Below, in pieces: positions 50,076 through 60,295 of a stretch of DNA of 64,000 nt. The stretch's first letter is position 1, and the number at the start of each line of letters is the position of its first letter. The position numbers and the translations under genes are program-made. Source of the stretch: Phyllobacterium zundukense (GTDB taxonomy: Bacteria; Pseudomonadota; Alphaproteobacteria; Rhizobiales; Rhizobiaceae); contig NZ_CP104973.1 of the NCBI RefSeq assembly GCF_025452195.1, positions 744,001-808,000 on the forward strand. The letters run 5' to 3'. Under the pieces are notes generated by a model, which worked only from the letters and a program-made list of their open reading frames with translations, made no database searches and was not told where the DNA came from.

Positions 50076-51728
50076 TTATTTGCCGCGGCGCTTGCGCAGG
50101 TGCGCGACAAGACCTTGCGTGGAAGCGTCCTTGTCCTTCGGCTTCACCTCACCGGAGACTACCGGCAGAAGTTCCGTCGCCAGTTCCTTGCCAAGTTCGA
50201 CACCCCACTGATCGAAGGCATTGATGCCGTAAAGCTGCGCTTCGACAAACACCCGGTGCTCGTAAAGAGCAATCAGGCGTCCAAGCGTATAGGGATCGAG
50301 AATGTCATGGATAATGGTAATCGACGGGCGGTTGCCGGTGAAAACCCTGTGCGGCGCTATGCGGTTCACCTCGGATTTGGGCAGGTTCTTTGCTGCGAGT
50401 TGCGCCTTGGCTTCGTCCAGTGTACGGCCGCGCATCAAGGCTTCCGATTGGGCGAGGCAGTTTGCGAGCAGCATTTCGTGCTGGTTGTCGAGCTGCGGCT
50501 CGTGACCCTTGGCGGCAACGATGAACTCCACAGGAATTGTGTCTGTACCCTGATGCAGAAGCTGGAAGAAAGCGTGCTGACCGTTGGTGCCGGGCTCACC
50601 CCAGACGACGGGTCCGGTCGGCCCGGTAACCGGCTTGCCATCGATGGTCACGCCTTTGCCGTTCGATTCCATGTCGAGTTGCTGCAAATAAGCAGGCAAC
50701 CGGGCGAGCCGCTGGTCGTAAGGGATTACAGCGCGACTGGTGTAGCCGGAAATGGCGCGATGCCAATAACCGACGAGTCCGAGCATCATCGGCAGGTTCT
50801 TCTTCAGTGGAGTTTTGCGGAAGTGCTCGTCCATGGCATGGGCGCCATCGAGAAAGCGGCCGAAATTCTCCGGTCCGATGGCGATCATCAGCGGGAGACC
50901 GATCGCCGACCAGATGGAATAGCGGCCGCCGACCCAATCCCAGAAACCGAAAATGCGGTCTGCGGGAATACCAAAGGCGTCGACCTTGTCGAGTGCGGTG
51001 GAGACAGCAGCGAAGTGCTTGCCGACGGCCTTCTCGCCCAGCGCATCGGCGATCCACTTGCGCGCCGCCTTGGCGTTGGTCATGGTCTCGATGGTGGTGA
51101 AGGTTTTCGAGGCGATGATGATCAGCGTCGTCGCCGGATCGAGACCGGCAAGCGTGTCGGCGATATGCGCACCATCGATATTGGAGACGAAATGCGCTTT
51201 GGGCCCATCATGGTAGGGCGACATGGCCAGCGTGGCCATGGCCGGACCGAGATCCGAACCGCCGATGCCTATATTGACGATATCGGTGATCGGCTTGTTC
51301 TTCGCGCCCTTGATTTCGCCGGAGCGCAGACCGTTGGCGAAGGCGGCCATGCGATCGAGCACCTCCTTGACGCCCGGCATGACGTCTTCACCATCAACCT
51401 TGATCGGCTTGCCGGAGCGGTTGCGCAATGCAATGTGCAGCACTGCGCGGCCTTCCGTATTGTTGATTGGTTTGCCGGCAAACATTGCATCGCGGCGTTC
51501 TTCTACCTTGGCTAACTTGGCCAGTTCCCCAAGCAGCGACAGCGCTTCGTCGTCTACGAGGCATTTCGACCAGTCGAGGAGCAAATCGTCCAACTGAAGC
51601 GAATAGCGGGAGAATCGCTTCGGGTCATCGGCGAAGGTCGCGCGCATATTTTTTGGTGCGCCATTTTTCCAATGAGCCTTCAATGCCTGAACCGACCGCT
51701 TGAGATCGTTCGCTTGTCCTGACGCCAT
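50076..51728 (-). CDS. pgi: Glucose-6-phosphate isomerase
   Basis: The product has 550 residues, normal length. Signature regions: [60 protein letters not shown] and the closing [17 protein letters not shown]. Interconverts glucose-6-P and fructose-6-P in the cytosol, mainly the gluconeogenic and cyclic Entner-Doudoroff route in rhizobia. Lies 31 bp before the aspartoacylase-like gene. Confidence 0.97.
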   Translation of the reverse strand: MASGQANDLKRSVQALKAHWKNGAPKNMRATFADDPKRFSRYSLQLDDLLLDWSKCLVDDEALSLLGELAKLAKVEERRDAMFAGKPINNTEGRAVLHIALRNRSGKPIKVDGEDVMPGVKEVLDRMAAFANGLRSGEIKGAKNKPITDIVNIGIGGSDLGPAMATLAMSPYHDGPKAHFVSNIDGAHIADTLAGLDPATTLIIIASKTFTTIETMTNAKAARKWIADALGEKAVGKHFAAVSTALDKVDAFGIPADRIFGFWDWVGGRYSIWSAIGLPLMIAIGPENFGRFLDGAHAMDEHFRKTPLKKNLPMMLGLVGYWHRAISGYTSRAVIPYDQRLARLPAYLQQLDMESNGKGVTIDGKPVTGPTGPVVWGEPGTNGQHAFFQLLHQGTDTIPVEFIVAAKGHEPQLDNQHEMLLANCLAQSEALMRGRTLDEAKAQLAAKNLPKSEVNRIAPHRVFTGNRPSITIIHDILDPYTLGRLIALYEHRVFVEAQLYGINAFDQWGVELGKELATELLPVVSGEVKPKDKDASTQGLVAHLRKRRGK

Positions 51729-51925
51729 GTCTGTCTCCTGAAATCACGCTTGATGGTGGGCAAACTGCCACCGGAATGGTTTTAGTTCAATCAACCGGAA
51801 GAAGAATCTCGGTGTTTCCATAATACGGCAAGTCTGTGCCGCAAATGCTGGCGGAACTGCGGCGCCGCGCCACTTCTATTTGCCAGAATATTATTCTAGC
51901 TTTGTGACAGCAGGGAGGGCTGAGC

Positions 51926-52369
51926 ATGGACTTGACCGGAGAAGAACGAATTGCCGCATCGCGCGACACCGTCTGGAAAGCCTTGAACGATCCGGAAGTA
52001 TTGAAGGCATGCATACCCGGATGCGAAAGCCTTGAGAAAATCTCGGATACGGAGCTCGAAGCCACCGTCAGCGTCAAGATGGGACCCGTGAAGGCACGCT
52101 TCAGCGGCAAGGTTGAACTTACAAATCTCAATCCCCCCTCTTCCTATACGATCTCCGGCGAAGGCAAGGGCGGGGTTGCCGGATTTGCCAAGGGTGGAGC
52201 GGATGTGGTCTTGACTGACGAGGGCGCCGAAACCGTGCTGGCATATACGGTCAATGCGGATGTTGGCGGCAAGATCGCCCAACTCGGCAGCCGGTTGATC
52301 GCCTCGACCTCCAAGAAACTCGCCACCCAGTTTTTCGAGAACTTCAACGCGGCGGTGAGCGGGACCTAG
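51926..52369 (+). CDS. CoxG-like SRPBCC protein
   Basis: The product has 147 residues. MDLTGEERIAASRDTVWKAL, then IPGCESLEKISDTELEATV and TYTVNADVGGKIAQLGSRL-type blocks fit the CO dehydrogenase subunit G family (START/SRPBCC fold), which bind lipid or quinone and recruit molybdenum hydroxylases to the membrane. No coxMSL genes are near. The usual long C-terminal membrane anchor is absent, so this is the short form. Confidence 0.85.
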   Translation: MDLTGEERIAASRDTVWKALNDPEVLKACIPGCESLEKISDTELEATVSVKMGPVKARFSGKVELTNLNPPSSYTISGEGKGGVAGFAKGGADVVLTDEGAETVLAYTVNADVGGKIAQLGSRLIASTSKKLATQFFENFNAAVSGT

Positions 52370-52482
52370 GAAACGACCATCTGTCGCAATTTCCATAAGC
52401 CATGGCGGAAAGCCGTTTGGGTTTACGGACTCGAAGCCGGATATCCTGAGCGCATGCAATAACGCATTTGGAAATGGCATGC

Positions 52483-54096
52483 ATGCGCTCCTTTGATTTC
52501 ATCATTGTCGGATCAGGATCGGCCGGATCAGTCGTCGCGGAGCGACTTTCAGCAAATGGACGACATTCCGTGCTGGTGTTGGAGGCCGGTGGCTCGGACC
52601 GGCGCTTCTTCGTGACCATGCCGCTCGGCTATGGCAAGACGTTTTACGACAAATCCGTCAACTGGATGTACCGTGCGGAACCTGATCCCGGCCTTGACGG
52701 CAATACCGACTACTGGCCGCGCGGCAAAGTGCTCGGCGGATCGAGTTCGATCAATGCCATGGTCTATGTTCGCGGCGCACCCGAAGACTTTGACGAGTGG
52801 CGCGACAGGGGCAATCCGGGCTGGGGCTATGCGGATGTTCTCCCGGTCTTTCGCTCGCTTGAGGATCATGACGGGCCAGCACAAAACCTTGGCAAGGGCG
52901 GGCCGCTGCATATCAGCGACTGCGCAAAGCTGTTTCATCCGCTAGCCAACCAGCTGATCAAGGCGGCACAGGAAGCCGGACTTGCCTATAATCCTGATTT
53001 CAATGGCATGCGCCAGGAAGGTGTCGGGCCTTTTCAATTGACAACGAAAGGCGGAAGGCGAGTGTCCGCGGCGCGGGCTTTCTTGCGACCCGCGATGAAG
53101 CGGCCCAACGTCACCGTCATCACGCAAGCCATGGTGACACGCATACTTTTCGATGGAAAACGCGCCTCTGGCGTCGAATTCACCCGCCACGGCAAGAGCG
53201 AGACTGTCATGGCTGGCCGCGAGGTCATACTCTGCGGCGGCACGATCAATACACCGCAGCTCCTGGAGCTGTCGGGTATCGGCGATGCCGCGCGTCTGCA
53301 CGATCTTGGCGTTGCTGTGGTACACGACAACGCCCAGGTGGGCGAAAATCTGCAGGACCATCTCGGCATCAACTACACCTACCGGGCCAATGTTCCCTCG
53401 CTCAACCAGGTGTTGCGGCCATGGTGGGGAAAGGCGCTTGCGGGCATGGAATACCTGCTGCTGCGGAGCGGACCCCTGTCAATCAGCATGAACCAGGGCG
53501 GCGGCTTTTTTCGCAGCGATCCATCGCGCAAGCGCGCCAACATGCAGCTCTATTTCCAGGCTTTTTCAACGCTGGTCCCCAAGAATGGCGAACGGCCGAT
53601 CCTGACGCCCGACCCATGGCCAGGCTTTTCCATCGGGCTTTCGAATTGTCGCCCGACCAGTACGGGTTCGATCCACATTCGCTCAAGCAATCCGATGGAG
53701 CAGCCGCGCATCGTACCGAACGCGTTTTCCACTGACCATGACGTGGCCGAGATGCTCGATGCGGTGAAATTCCTGCGCAAGATCGCCGCAACGCCGACAA
53801 TGTCCAAGCTGATCGTCGACGAATTGTTGCCGGGCCCAGCCTGCCAGGGCGACGAAGAATTGATCACGGATTTCCGGCGGCGTAGTGGCACGGTCTACCA
53901 TCCCGTTTCCACCTGCCGCATGGGTCCCGATCCGACGCAATCCGTGGTCGATCCGCGTTTGCGGGTTCACGGTGTGGAGGGCCTGCGTATCATCGACTGC
54001 TCGGTATTTCCCAATATCGTTTCCGGCAATACCAACGCCGCGGCCTTGATGGTCGGTGCCAAGGGAGCTGAACTCGTGTTGGAGGATCAGCTATAG
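52483..54096 (+). CDS. GMC-family FAD oxidoreductase
   Basis: The product has 537 residues. The FAD-binding start is FDFIIVGSGSAGSVVAERLS; VLGGSSSINAMVYVRGAPED and VILCGGTINTPQLLELSGIG are GMC signatures 1 and 2; YHPVSTCRMG holds a catalytic His, and NIVSGNTNAAALMVGAKGAE follows. Relatives include choline and polyethylene glycol dehydrogenases. ATG 52483 used; 52474 also possible. The alcohol substrate is unknown. Element D follows. Confidence 0.9.
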   Translation: MRSFDFIIVGSGSAGSVVAERLSANGRHSVLVLEAGGSDRRFFVTMPLGYGKTFYDKSVNWMYRAEPDPGLDGNTDYWPRGKVLGGSSSINAMVYVRGAPEDFDEWRDRGNPGWGYADVLPVFRSLEDHDGPAQNLGKGGPLHISDCAKLFHPLANQLIKAAQEAGLAYNPDFNGMRQEGVGPFQLTTKGGRRVSAARAFLRPAMKRPNVTVITQAMVTRILFDGKRASGVEFTRHGKSETVMAGREVILCGGTINTPQLLELSGIGDAARLHDLGVAVVHDNAQVGENLQDHLGINYTYRANVPSLNQVLRPWWGKALAGMEYLLLRSGPLSISMNQGGGFFRSDPSRKRANMQLYFQAFSTLVPKNGERPILTPDPWPGFSIGLSNCRPTSTGSIHIRSSNPMEQPRIVPNAFSTDHDVAEMLDAVKFLRKIAATPTMSKLIVDELLPGPACQGDEELITDFRRRSGTVYHPVSTCRMGPDPTQSVVDPRLRVHGVEGLRIIDCSVFPNIVSGNTNAAALMVGAKGAELVLEDQL

Positions 54097-54106
54097 TTTA
54101 GAACTT

Positions 54107-54256
54107 GCCTGTCCCTTGTGCGTGGTTCGACGGGGCTCACCATGAGGGAGATTTGTGGGCTGCACAGATAATCGTCATTGTTGCAGAACTTGGCTCCCTG
54201 CAATCAACCTAATTCCCTCATGGTGAGCCCCGTCGAACCACGCACAAGGGACAGGC
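54107..54256. repeat. Palindromic intergenic element, copy D
   Basis: GCCTGTCCCTTGTGCGTGG... is mirrored by ...CCACGCACAAGGGACAGGC. The inner arms GTTCGACGGGGCTCACCATG and CATGGTGAGCCCCGTCGAAC are shared with copies A-C. The outer GCCTGTCCCTT arm is unique to this copy. Between convergent genes. Confidence 0.8.
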
Positions 54257-54282
54257 AATCTTCCCAAGGAGGGTACAAGAGC

Positions 54283-55917
54283 TCAGCTATATCTGGCTTC
54301 GAGCAGATCGATATCCCGCACCATTTTGCTGGCCACGGTGCTTTCCAGCCGCCGCGCCCGCACCAGACGGTAGATTTCCTGCCGCTCTGCCTTCAGCGCG
54401 GTAATGTGCAGCTGTTTTCCGATTTCCTCGCTTCGTGCCGCCTGTTCGCGTTCCTCACCGAGGTGCATGCGCCCGTCGATCCGTTTCCGATAGAGCTCCA
54501 TGATCTGCGTGGCAACATCGGTGAAAGCATCGGCGTCGGCACGGCCGGATGCGAGTTCGTGTTGGGCCTTTTCGATGGCCATGATCGCGGCTTCGGCGGC
54601 GGCAATACGGGCGTAGTCCTCCTCCCGCTGGTGGGAATCTTCTATCGGCAGGTCGATATTCTTAAGCACGCGCGGAAGACAAATGCTTGCCATAATGAGG
54701 GACAGGATAATGACGCCTGCCGCCAGGAATATTACAAGATCACGGGCGGGAAACAGGCTTCCATCGTTGAGGAAAAACGGCAGCGTCAGGATACCGGCCA
54801 AGGTGATGGCGCCACGAACCCCGGCAAAGGACATGGCGGCAACGAGCTGCCAACTTGGCCTCACGCCGGGCTGTCCACTTTTGGAAGACTGCCGGAAGGC
54901 GACGCGCCACGAGACCCAGACCCATGCGAAGCGAAGCGCGACCAGCGACGCATAAATAATCACCACGTAGACCGGCAACCACCAGTAACTCGCCCTCCCC
55001 ACGTGATGGACGTTGTCGACCGCACCTGAAAATATGCCCGGAAGCTGCTCGCCCAGAAGCACGAAAATGGCGCCGTTGGCAGCAAATTGTGCCGTGTCCC
55101 AGACGGCGGTGCGTCTTACCCTTGTCAGAGCCAGAGACTGGCCGGTGTTCTCGGCGTAGCTCATGGTGATGCCGGCGGCGACGGCTGCAAGAATGCCGGA
55201 GGCATGTACGTGTTCTGCCAGAAGATAAGCACCGAAGGGGATGAGCAGGCTGATAAGGATTTGCGAGCCGCTTTCTTCACCAAGATGCCGGGTCAGGAAC
55301 GCCTTGCCCCTGGTGACGCCAAGGGTGACACCAACACCGATTACAATCCCCGCAAAGGCAAGCCAGAGGAATGTCAGGAATGCCGCCTGCAGCGAAAACG
55401 CGCCGGTAAGCATGGCGGCAACTGCAAAGCGCATGCAGACAAGGCCGGACGCATCGTTCAGCAGCGATTCGCCTTCGAGAATATGCATCATGCGCGAGGG
55501 GATTGGCACGCGTGCCGCAATGGCGGAAACGGCGATCGGGTCGGTTGGCGAAAGGATTGCGGCAAGCGCAAAGGCGACCGGCAAGGGCACGGACGGGATC
55601 ATCCAATGGACGAAGAAGCCCACGCCGACAACCGTAAAAATAACAAGCCCAAGCGCCATCTCGAGAATGATGCCCTTGTCACGGAATAGCCCTTCCTTGG
55701 GAATGCGCCAGCCATCGAGGAACAGCAGAGGCGGGAGAAACAGCAGGAAGAAGATGTCCGGATCGAGCTGGACGCGAATATCCGTCACCGAGGCGATCGC
55801 CGCCCCAAGACCGATTTGCACCAGCGGCAGCGGTACTGGAAGGGGAAGGATCCGGATGATGGAATCGCTGACCACCACGGCCAGGAGCATCAGCAGGACA
55901 ATGGTTATTGTTTCCAC
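54283..55917 (-). CDS. CPA1-family Na+/H+ antiporter
   Basis: The product has 544 residues and about twelve membrane helices (VETITIVLLMLLAVVVSDSI start). LFLPPLLFLDGWRIP, FALAAILSPTDPIAVSAIAA (transport-site Asp) and ESLLNDASGLVCMRFA (Asn-Asp) are antiporter motifs. A cytoplasmic charged tail of about 130 residues follows. GTG 55917 is chosen because the much longer upstream frame is only the antisense of the neighbouring gene's Lys/Ala-rich tail. Confidence 0.88.
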   Translation of the reverse strand: METITIVLLMLLAVVVSDSIIRILPLPVPLPLVQIGLGAAIASVTDIRVQLDPDIFFLLFLPPLLFLDGWRIPKEGLFRDKGIILEMALGLVIFTVVGVGFFVHWMIPSVPLPVAFALAAILSPTDPIAVSAIAARVPIPSRMMHILEGESLLNDASGLVCMRFAVAAMLTGAFSLQAAFLTFLWLAFAGIVIGVGVTLGVTRGKAFLTRHLGEESGSQILISLLIPFGAYLLAEHVHASGILAAVAAGITMSYAENTGQSLALTRVRRTAVWDTAQFAANGAIFVLLGEQLPGIFSGAVDNVHHVGRASYWWLPVYVVIIYASLVALRFAWVWVSWRVAFRQSSKSGQPGVRPSWQLVAAMSFAGVRGAITLAGILTLPFFLNDGSLFPARDLVIFLAAGVIILSLIMASICLPRVLKNIDLPIEDSHQREEDYARIAAAEAAIMAIEKAQHELASGRADADAFTDVATQIMELYRKRIDGRMHLGEEREQAARSEEIGKQLHITALKAERQEIYRLVRARRLESTVASKMVRDIDLLEARYS

Positions 55918-56182
55918 GGAGAATCCAGTTTTGATCGGGAACAGGATGGAGGAGATGCGGGTGCTTTGTCGAGCCGAACCTTGGCGACTTTGTGCCCAGA
56001 TAGTGCCAAAGAGGTGAATTGCACGATTTCGTCGAAGGATCTGGCAGAATGATTTTACGTTTACGTCAATGTAAATACTTGCAAGCAACCTGCCTCTCGC
56101 AATAGATTGCGTTGTTAAGTAGCATGTATGCGGGTTTGGAGAACCGCGTGCAGGCTTCAAGGAAATCAACTGGGAGGTTAAT

Positions 56183-58222
56183 GTGGCGAAAGAGACGACA
56201 CCGGCAAAAATAACCAAGAACGCCGCGGCAAAAGCGCAAGTTGATAAAGTGGTGAAGACCACCGCGCCAGCTTTGAAAAAGCAAACCGGTAATATCAGGA
56301 AGGCCGCAACGGACAAATCGGTAAAAGCGCCTGCGAGACCAACCGCAAGCGCTTCAAAGGCGACCCAAGCAAAAGCCGGTGTGCTTGCTGAAGTCCCAGC
56401 GAAAACGAGAACTGCGCGTGAGTCCAAGGCAGCAGCTGTCCCAACAAAATCTGTTGCGGAAGCCGCTACAAAACCGGTTGCGAAAGCAACACCTGCCAAG
56501 GCGAAATCGCTGGCAAAGGCAAAGGCGGTGACTGTCAAGGTGGCCAGCGCCAGGCCTATGCCGCGCGAGTGGGTGAAATCCTATCCGGAAGGTGTTCCGG
56601 CGGAGATCTCTGCATCGCAATATGACTCGGTCGGCGATTTACTTGCGAGGGCTTTCAAGCAATATGCCGACCAACCCGCATTCAGCTGCATGGGCAAGAG
56701 CATGACCTATGCTGATCTCAATCGCCACTCACGCGCCATGGCGGCATGGCTGCAATCGCGCGGACTGGTCAAGGGCGATCGCGTCGCTGTCATGATGCCC
56801 AATATTTTGCAATATCCAGTCATGATCGCCGCGATCCTTCGGGCGGGCCTGACGGTCGTCAATATCAATCCGCTTTATACGCCGCGCGAGCTCGAACACC
56901 AGTTGAAGGACAGCGGTGCCAAGGCAATTATTATTCTAGAAAACTTTGCCTCAACACTGGCAAAAGTTGTCACCAAAACGCCTGTTCAGCACGTGATCGT
57001 AGCGGCGATGGGCGATATGCTGGGCCTGAAGGGTCATCTCGTGAATCTCGTCGTGCGGCGCGTCAAGAAGATGGTTCCCGCGTGGTCTTTGCCGGGCCAT
57101 ACGCCATTCAGAACAGCACTCGCCCAAGGCGCAGCTCAGAAGCTGAAACCCGTCGAGGTTACCGGAGCTGACGTCGCCTTCCTGCAATATACCGGTGGCA
57201 CAACGGGCATCTCCAAAGGCGCAATCCTCACACACAGCAATATTGTTTCCAATGTCGCACAAATGCGGCTGTGGTGCGATGTCGGGTTTCGAGTGAAAGG
57301 ACGCCCAAAGGACATCGTCTACATTTGCGCGCTGCCGCTCTATCACATTTTCGCTCTGACGGTGAATGCGATGATGGGCATCGATCAAGGCGCGCTGAAT
57401 GTGCTCATTCCAAATCCCCGCGATATTCCCGGCTTTGTCAAAGAGCTGCAGAAGTACAAGTTCCACATTTTCCCCGGGCTGAACACGCTGTTCAACGGCC
57501 TTCTCAATAATGAAGAATTCCGCAAGCTCGACTTCAAGGAATTGATCCTTTCGCTTGGCGGCGGCATGGCGGTGCAGAAGCCGGTAGCAGAGCGCTGGAA
57601 GGAAGTAACGGGCTGCCTGATCACCGAAGGTTATGGCCTGTCGGAGACATCTCCGGTTGCTTCGGCAAACCGGCTCGATGCAACCGAATTCTCCGGCACG
57701 ATCGGATTGCCGCTCCCCTCGACGGATTTCTCCATCCGCGATGATGAAGGCAAGGAGCTTCCATTGATGGAGGTCGGCGAGATCTGCATCCGCGGTCCGC
57801 AGGTCATGGCGGGCTACTGGAACCGCCCGGACGAAACCGCGAAGGCGATGACCGCCGACGGCTTTTTTCGTTCCGGCGATATGGGCTACATGGATGAGCG
57901 TGGCTATACCAAGATCGTCGATCGCAAGAAGGACATGATCCTGGTCTCGGGCTTCAATGTCTATCCCAACGAGATCGAGGAAGTGGCGATGGAGCACGTT
58001 GGCATACGCGAGGCGGCGGCTATCGGCGTGCCGAACGAGCATTCGGGAGAGATCGTCAAACTCTTTATCGTTCGCAAGGATCCGGCGCTGACCGAGGAGG
58101 CCGTGAAAGCCTTCTGTGCCGAACGGCTGACCAACTATAAACGTCCGCGCATCGTGGAGTTTCGCGATGAGTTGCCGAAGAGCAATGTCGGCAAGATATT
58201 GCGGCGCGAACTACGGGATTGA
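56183..58222 (+). CDS. fadD: Long-chain acyl-CoA ligase with histone H1-like N-terminal tail
   Basis: The product has 679 residues. Residues 1 to about 125 are Lys/Ala/Thr/Pro-rich (TKPVAKATPAKAKSLAKAKA) and low-complexity. The ligase follows: FLQYTGGTTGISKGAILTHS (P-loop), EGYGLSETSPVASANRL, GFFRSGDMGYMDERGYTKIV and DRKKDMILVSGFNVYPNEIE, with the end PKSNVGKILRRELRD carrying the catalytic Lys. GTG 56183 has GGGAGG upstream. It activates fatty acids with ATP and CoA. The tail is not part of usual FadD (about 560 residues) and could bind nucleic acid or membranes. Confidence 0.9.
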   Translation: MAKETTPAKITKNAAAKAQVDKVVKTTAPALKKQTGNIRKAATDKSVKAPARPTASASKATQAKAGVLAEVPAKTRTARESKAAAVPTKSVAEAATKPVAKATPAKAKSLAKAKAVTVKVASARPMPREWVKSYPEGVPAEISASQYDSVGDLLARAFKQYADQPAFSCMGKSMTYADLNRHSRAMAAWLQSRGLVKGDRVAVMMPNILQYPVMIAAILRAGLTVVNINPLYTPRELEHQLKDSGAKAIIILENFASTLAKVVTKTPVQHVIVAAMGDMLGLKGHLVNLVVRRVKKMVPAWSLPGHTPFRTALAQGAAQKLKPVEVTGADVAFLQYTGGTTGISKGAILTHSNIVSNVAQMRLWCDVGFRVKGRPKDIVYICALPLYHIFALTVNAMMGIDQGALNVLIPNPRDIPGFVKELQKYKFHIFPGLNTLFNGLLNNEEFRKLDFKELILSLGGGMAVQKPVAERWKEVTGCLITEGYGLSETSPVASANRLDATEFSGTIGLPLPSTDFSIRDDEGKELPLMEVGEICIRGPQVMAGYWNRPDETAKAMTADGFFRSGDMGYMDERGYTKIVDRKKDMILVSGFNVYPNEIEEVAMEHVGIREAAAIGVPNEHSGEIVKLFIVRKDPALTEEAVKAFCAERLTNYKRPRIVEFRDELPKSNVGKILRRELRD

Positions 58223-58229
58223 TCAGGGG

Positions 58230-59819
58230 CTACGCCGCCTTGTCGCGAACCTGATAATCCTTGATCGCGGCGAAGCGGATCGCCTTCCAGCGCTCCGCTT
58301 CGTAAGACAGCGAAAAAGTATTCTGGGCGAGAAACACCGGATCACTGTCGAGATCGTGTGCGATATCCGCGCGATGTGAATTGATGAAACGCTGCAACTC
58401 TGCCGGATCGTCCGCGGAAATCCAGCGTGCGACAGTAAAGCGGGCGGCTTCGAAGCCCACGGGCAAAGTATACTCGACCTTCAACCGCTCGGTCAGAACA
58501 TCAATCTGCAGGGCGCCAACAACGCCGACGATAGCGGGGGAGCCGTCATCCGGCAGGAAGAGCTGGACCACACCCTCCTCGGCCATCTGCTGCAGGGCCT
58601 CGCGCAGCTTCTTTGCTTTCATCGCATCATCGAGACGCACGCGGCGCAGGATTTCCGGCGCGAAATTGGGCACGCCGCGGAACAGAAGGTCCTCGCCCTC
58701 TGTCAGCGTGTCGCCGATGCGCAGCGTTCCGTGATTGGGAATGCCCACCACATCGCCGGCCCAAGCCTCATCGGCGATCTGGCGGCTGCGCGCAAAGAAG
58801 AACTGCGGCGCAGACAGGCTCATCGGCTTGCCCGTGCGCACCAGCTTGGCTTTCATGCCACGCGACAGTTTCCCGGAGCAGACACGCAGAAAAGCGATGC
58901 GGTCGCGATGATTGGGATCCATGTTCGCCTGAATCTTGAAAACAAAGCCGGTCATCTTGTCTTCGGTTGCCTCGACCTTGCGCGTATCGGCGTCCTGCGC
59001 GCGCGGGCTCGGGCCATAATCGCAGAAAGCTTCGATCAGATCCCGCACGCCGTAATTGCGTAGTGCCGAACCGAAATACACGGGGGTAAGATGACCCTCA
59101 CGGAAAGCCTGCGGATCGAACGGATTGCAGGCGTCGCGCGCCAGCGTCACCTCGTCAATCCACGCTTGACGTTCATTTTCCGGTAAAAGACCGGATGCGG
59201 CGGAGGATTCCGGACCATTGACCGGGGTCGGCACCTCTTCCTCGTCGCGCCGGCGCACCGTGTTGTTCTGCAAATTATACGTTCCGGCAAAGCTCTTGGC
59301 GCGGCCAATGGGCCAGGTGATTGGCGCGGTGTCCAGCGCAAGTTTCTGCTCGATCTCGTCGAGAATTTCGTAAGGGTCGCGGCTTTCGCGGTCCATCTTG
59401 TTGATGAAAGTAACGATTGGAATATCGCGCATGCGGCAGACTTCGAAGAGCTTGAGCGTACGCGCTTCGATACCCTTGGCGGCATCGATAACCATGACTG
59501 CGCTATCGACGGCTGTCAGCGTGCGATAGGTGTCGTCGGCGAAGTCTTCATGGCCAGGCGTATCAAGCAGGTTGAAGATGCAATCCCTATACTCGAAAGT
59601 CATGACTGAAGTGACCACCGAAATACCGCGATCACGCTCGATATTCATCCAATCGGAGCGTGTCTGGATACGGTCCTTCTTGGCCTTGACCTCACCCGCG
59701 AGCTGGATCGCTCCACCGAACAATAGCAGCTTTTCGGTCAATGTGGTTTTACCGGCGTCAGGGTGTGCGATGATCGCAAAGGTACGGCGCTTGGAAACGG
59801 GATGGTCAGCAGAAGACAT
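58230..59819 (-). CDS. prfC: Peptide chain release factor 3
   Basis: The product has 529 residues, usual length. G1 is AHPDAGKTTLTEKLLLFGGA, G2 RGISVVTSVM, G3 DTPGHEDFADDTYR, and G4 NKMDRE. Then domain II and RF3 C-terminal domain (TLPVGFEAARFTVARWISAD). Translational GTPase that removes RF1/RF2 after termination. Convergent with the acyl-CoA ligase gene. Confidence 0.96.
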   Translation of the reverse strand: MSSADHPVSKRRTFAIIAHPDAGKTTLTEKLLLFGGAIQLAGEVKAKKDRIQTRSDWMNIERDRGISVVTSVMTFEYRDCIFNLLDTPGHEDFADDTYRTLTAVDSAVMVIDAAKGIEARTLKLFEVCRMRDIPIVTFINKMDRESRDPYEILDEIEQKLALDTAPITWPIGRAKSFAGTYNLQNNTVRRRDEEEVPTPVNGPESSAASGLLPENERQAWIDEVTLARDACNPFDPQAFREGHLTPVYFGSALRNYGVRDLIEAFCDYGPSPRAQDADTRKVEATEDKMTGFVFKIQANMDPNHRDRIAFLRVCSGKLSRGMKAKLVRTGKPMSLSAPQFFFARSRQIADEAWAGDVVGIPNHGTLRIGDTLTEGEDLLFRGVPNFAPEILRRVRLDDAMKAKKLREALQQMAEEGVVQLFLPDDGSPAIVGVVGALQIDVLTERLKVEYTLPVGFEAARFTVARWISADDPAELQRFINSHRADIAHDLDSDPVFLAQNTFSLSYEAERWKAIRFAAIKDYQVRDKAA

Positions 59820-59915
59820 GGAAACTCAAACTCGGTGAAGGAACGGTTGCGCGCCTTCTATCAGCCGCAGGCTTCGCAGTCGATGGCAATTCCAGATGGG
59901 TCTTATACGAAGGTC

Positions 59916-59969
59916 GTATCACGCCACGATACATCTTGATTGACTATGACTTGTATCAACATATGATAC
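59916..59969 (+). promoter_or_regulatory. higBA promoter with two operator-like palindromes
   Basis: GTATCA-N5-CGATAC (59916-59932) and GTATCA-N5-TGATAC (59953-59969) are near-identical palindromes 37 bp apart. TTGACT (59940-59945) and TATGAT (59962-59967), 16 bp apart, form a likely promoter covered by the second site. Typical for an autoregulated antitoxin. Confidence 0.55.
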
Positions 59970-60268
59970 GCATATTTGAGGCGATAATAATATGTTCGTT
60001 CAAGGACAAATTAACGGAAGCGGTTTTTTATGGAGTGATCAAAAAAGGCTTCCCAACGGATATCATACGGAGAGCTCAACAGCTTTTGACACTTATGGAT
60101 ATTGCGACTGATTTGAACGAACTTCGTTCACCGCCCGGGAATAGGTTGGAAAGACTGGCAGGTAGCCGTCAAGGCGAGTATTCAGTCCGTATCAACCAAC
60201 AATGGCGCATTTGCTTTATCTGGACCAGTGCTGGTCCAGATAAAGTGGAAATCACAGATTACCATTAG
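59963..60268 (+). CDS. higB: HigB-family toxin (RelE/ParE superfamily)
   Basis: The product has up to 101 residues. The family core is clear: IICSFKDKLTEAVFYGV, RAQQLLTLMDIATDLNELRS, PPGNRLERLAGSR and GEYSVRINQQWRICFIW, ending VEITDYH. mRNA-cleaving toxin acting at the ribosome. ATG 59963 lies inside the predicted -10 region, so the true start could be later; a good ribosome site (TTGAGGCG) at 59976-59983 is followed in frame only by ATA codons. Upstream of its antitoxin, normal for higBA. Confidence 0.85.
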   Translation: MIRIFEAIIICSFKDKLTEAVFYGVIKKGFPTDIIRRAQQLLTLMDIATDLNELRSPPGNRLERLAGSRQGEYSVRINQQWRICFIWTSAGPDKVEITDYH

Positions 60269-60295
60269 TGCGCTAGCTCAATAGGAACGGGTACT

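Noticed and set aside
22145-54256. Palindromic elements considered as CRISPR-like or transposon ends
   Set aside because: Repeats are inverted, single at each site and kilobases apart, and no transposase or cas gene is present.
55918-56538. N-terminal 207-residue extension of the antiporter frame
   Set aside because: It is the antisense of the Lys/Ala-rich start of the acyl-CoA ligase gene; antiporter homology begins at the GTG at 55917.
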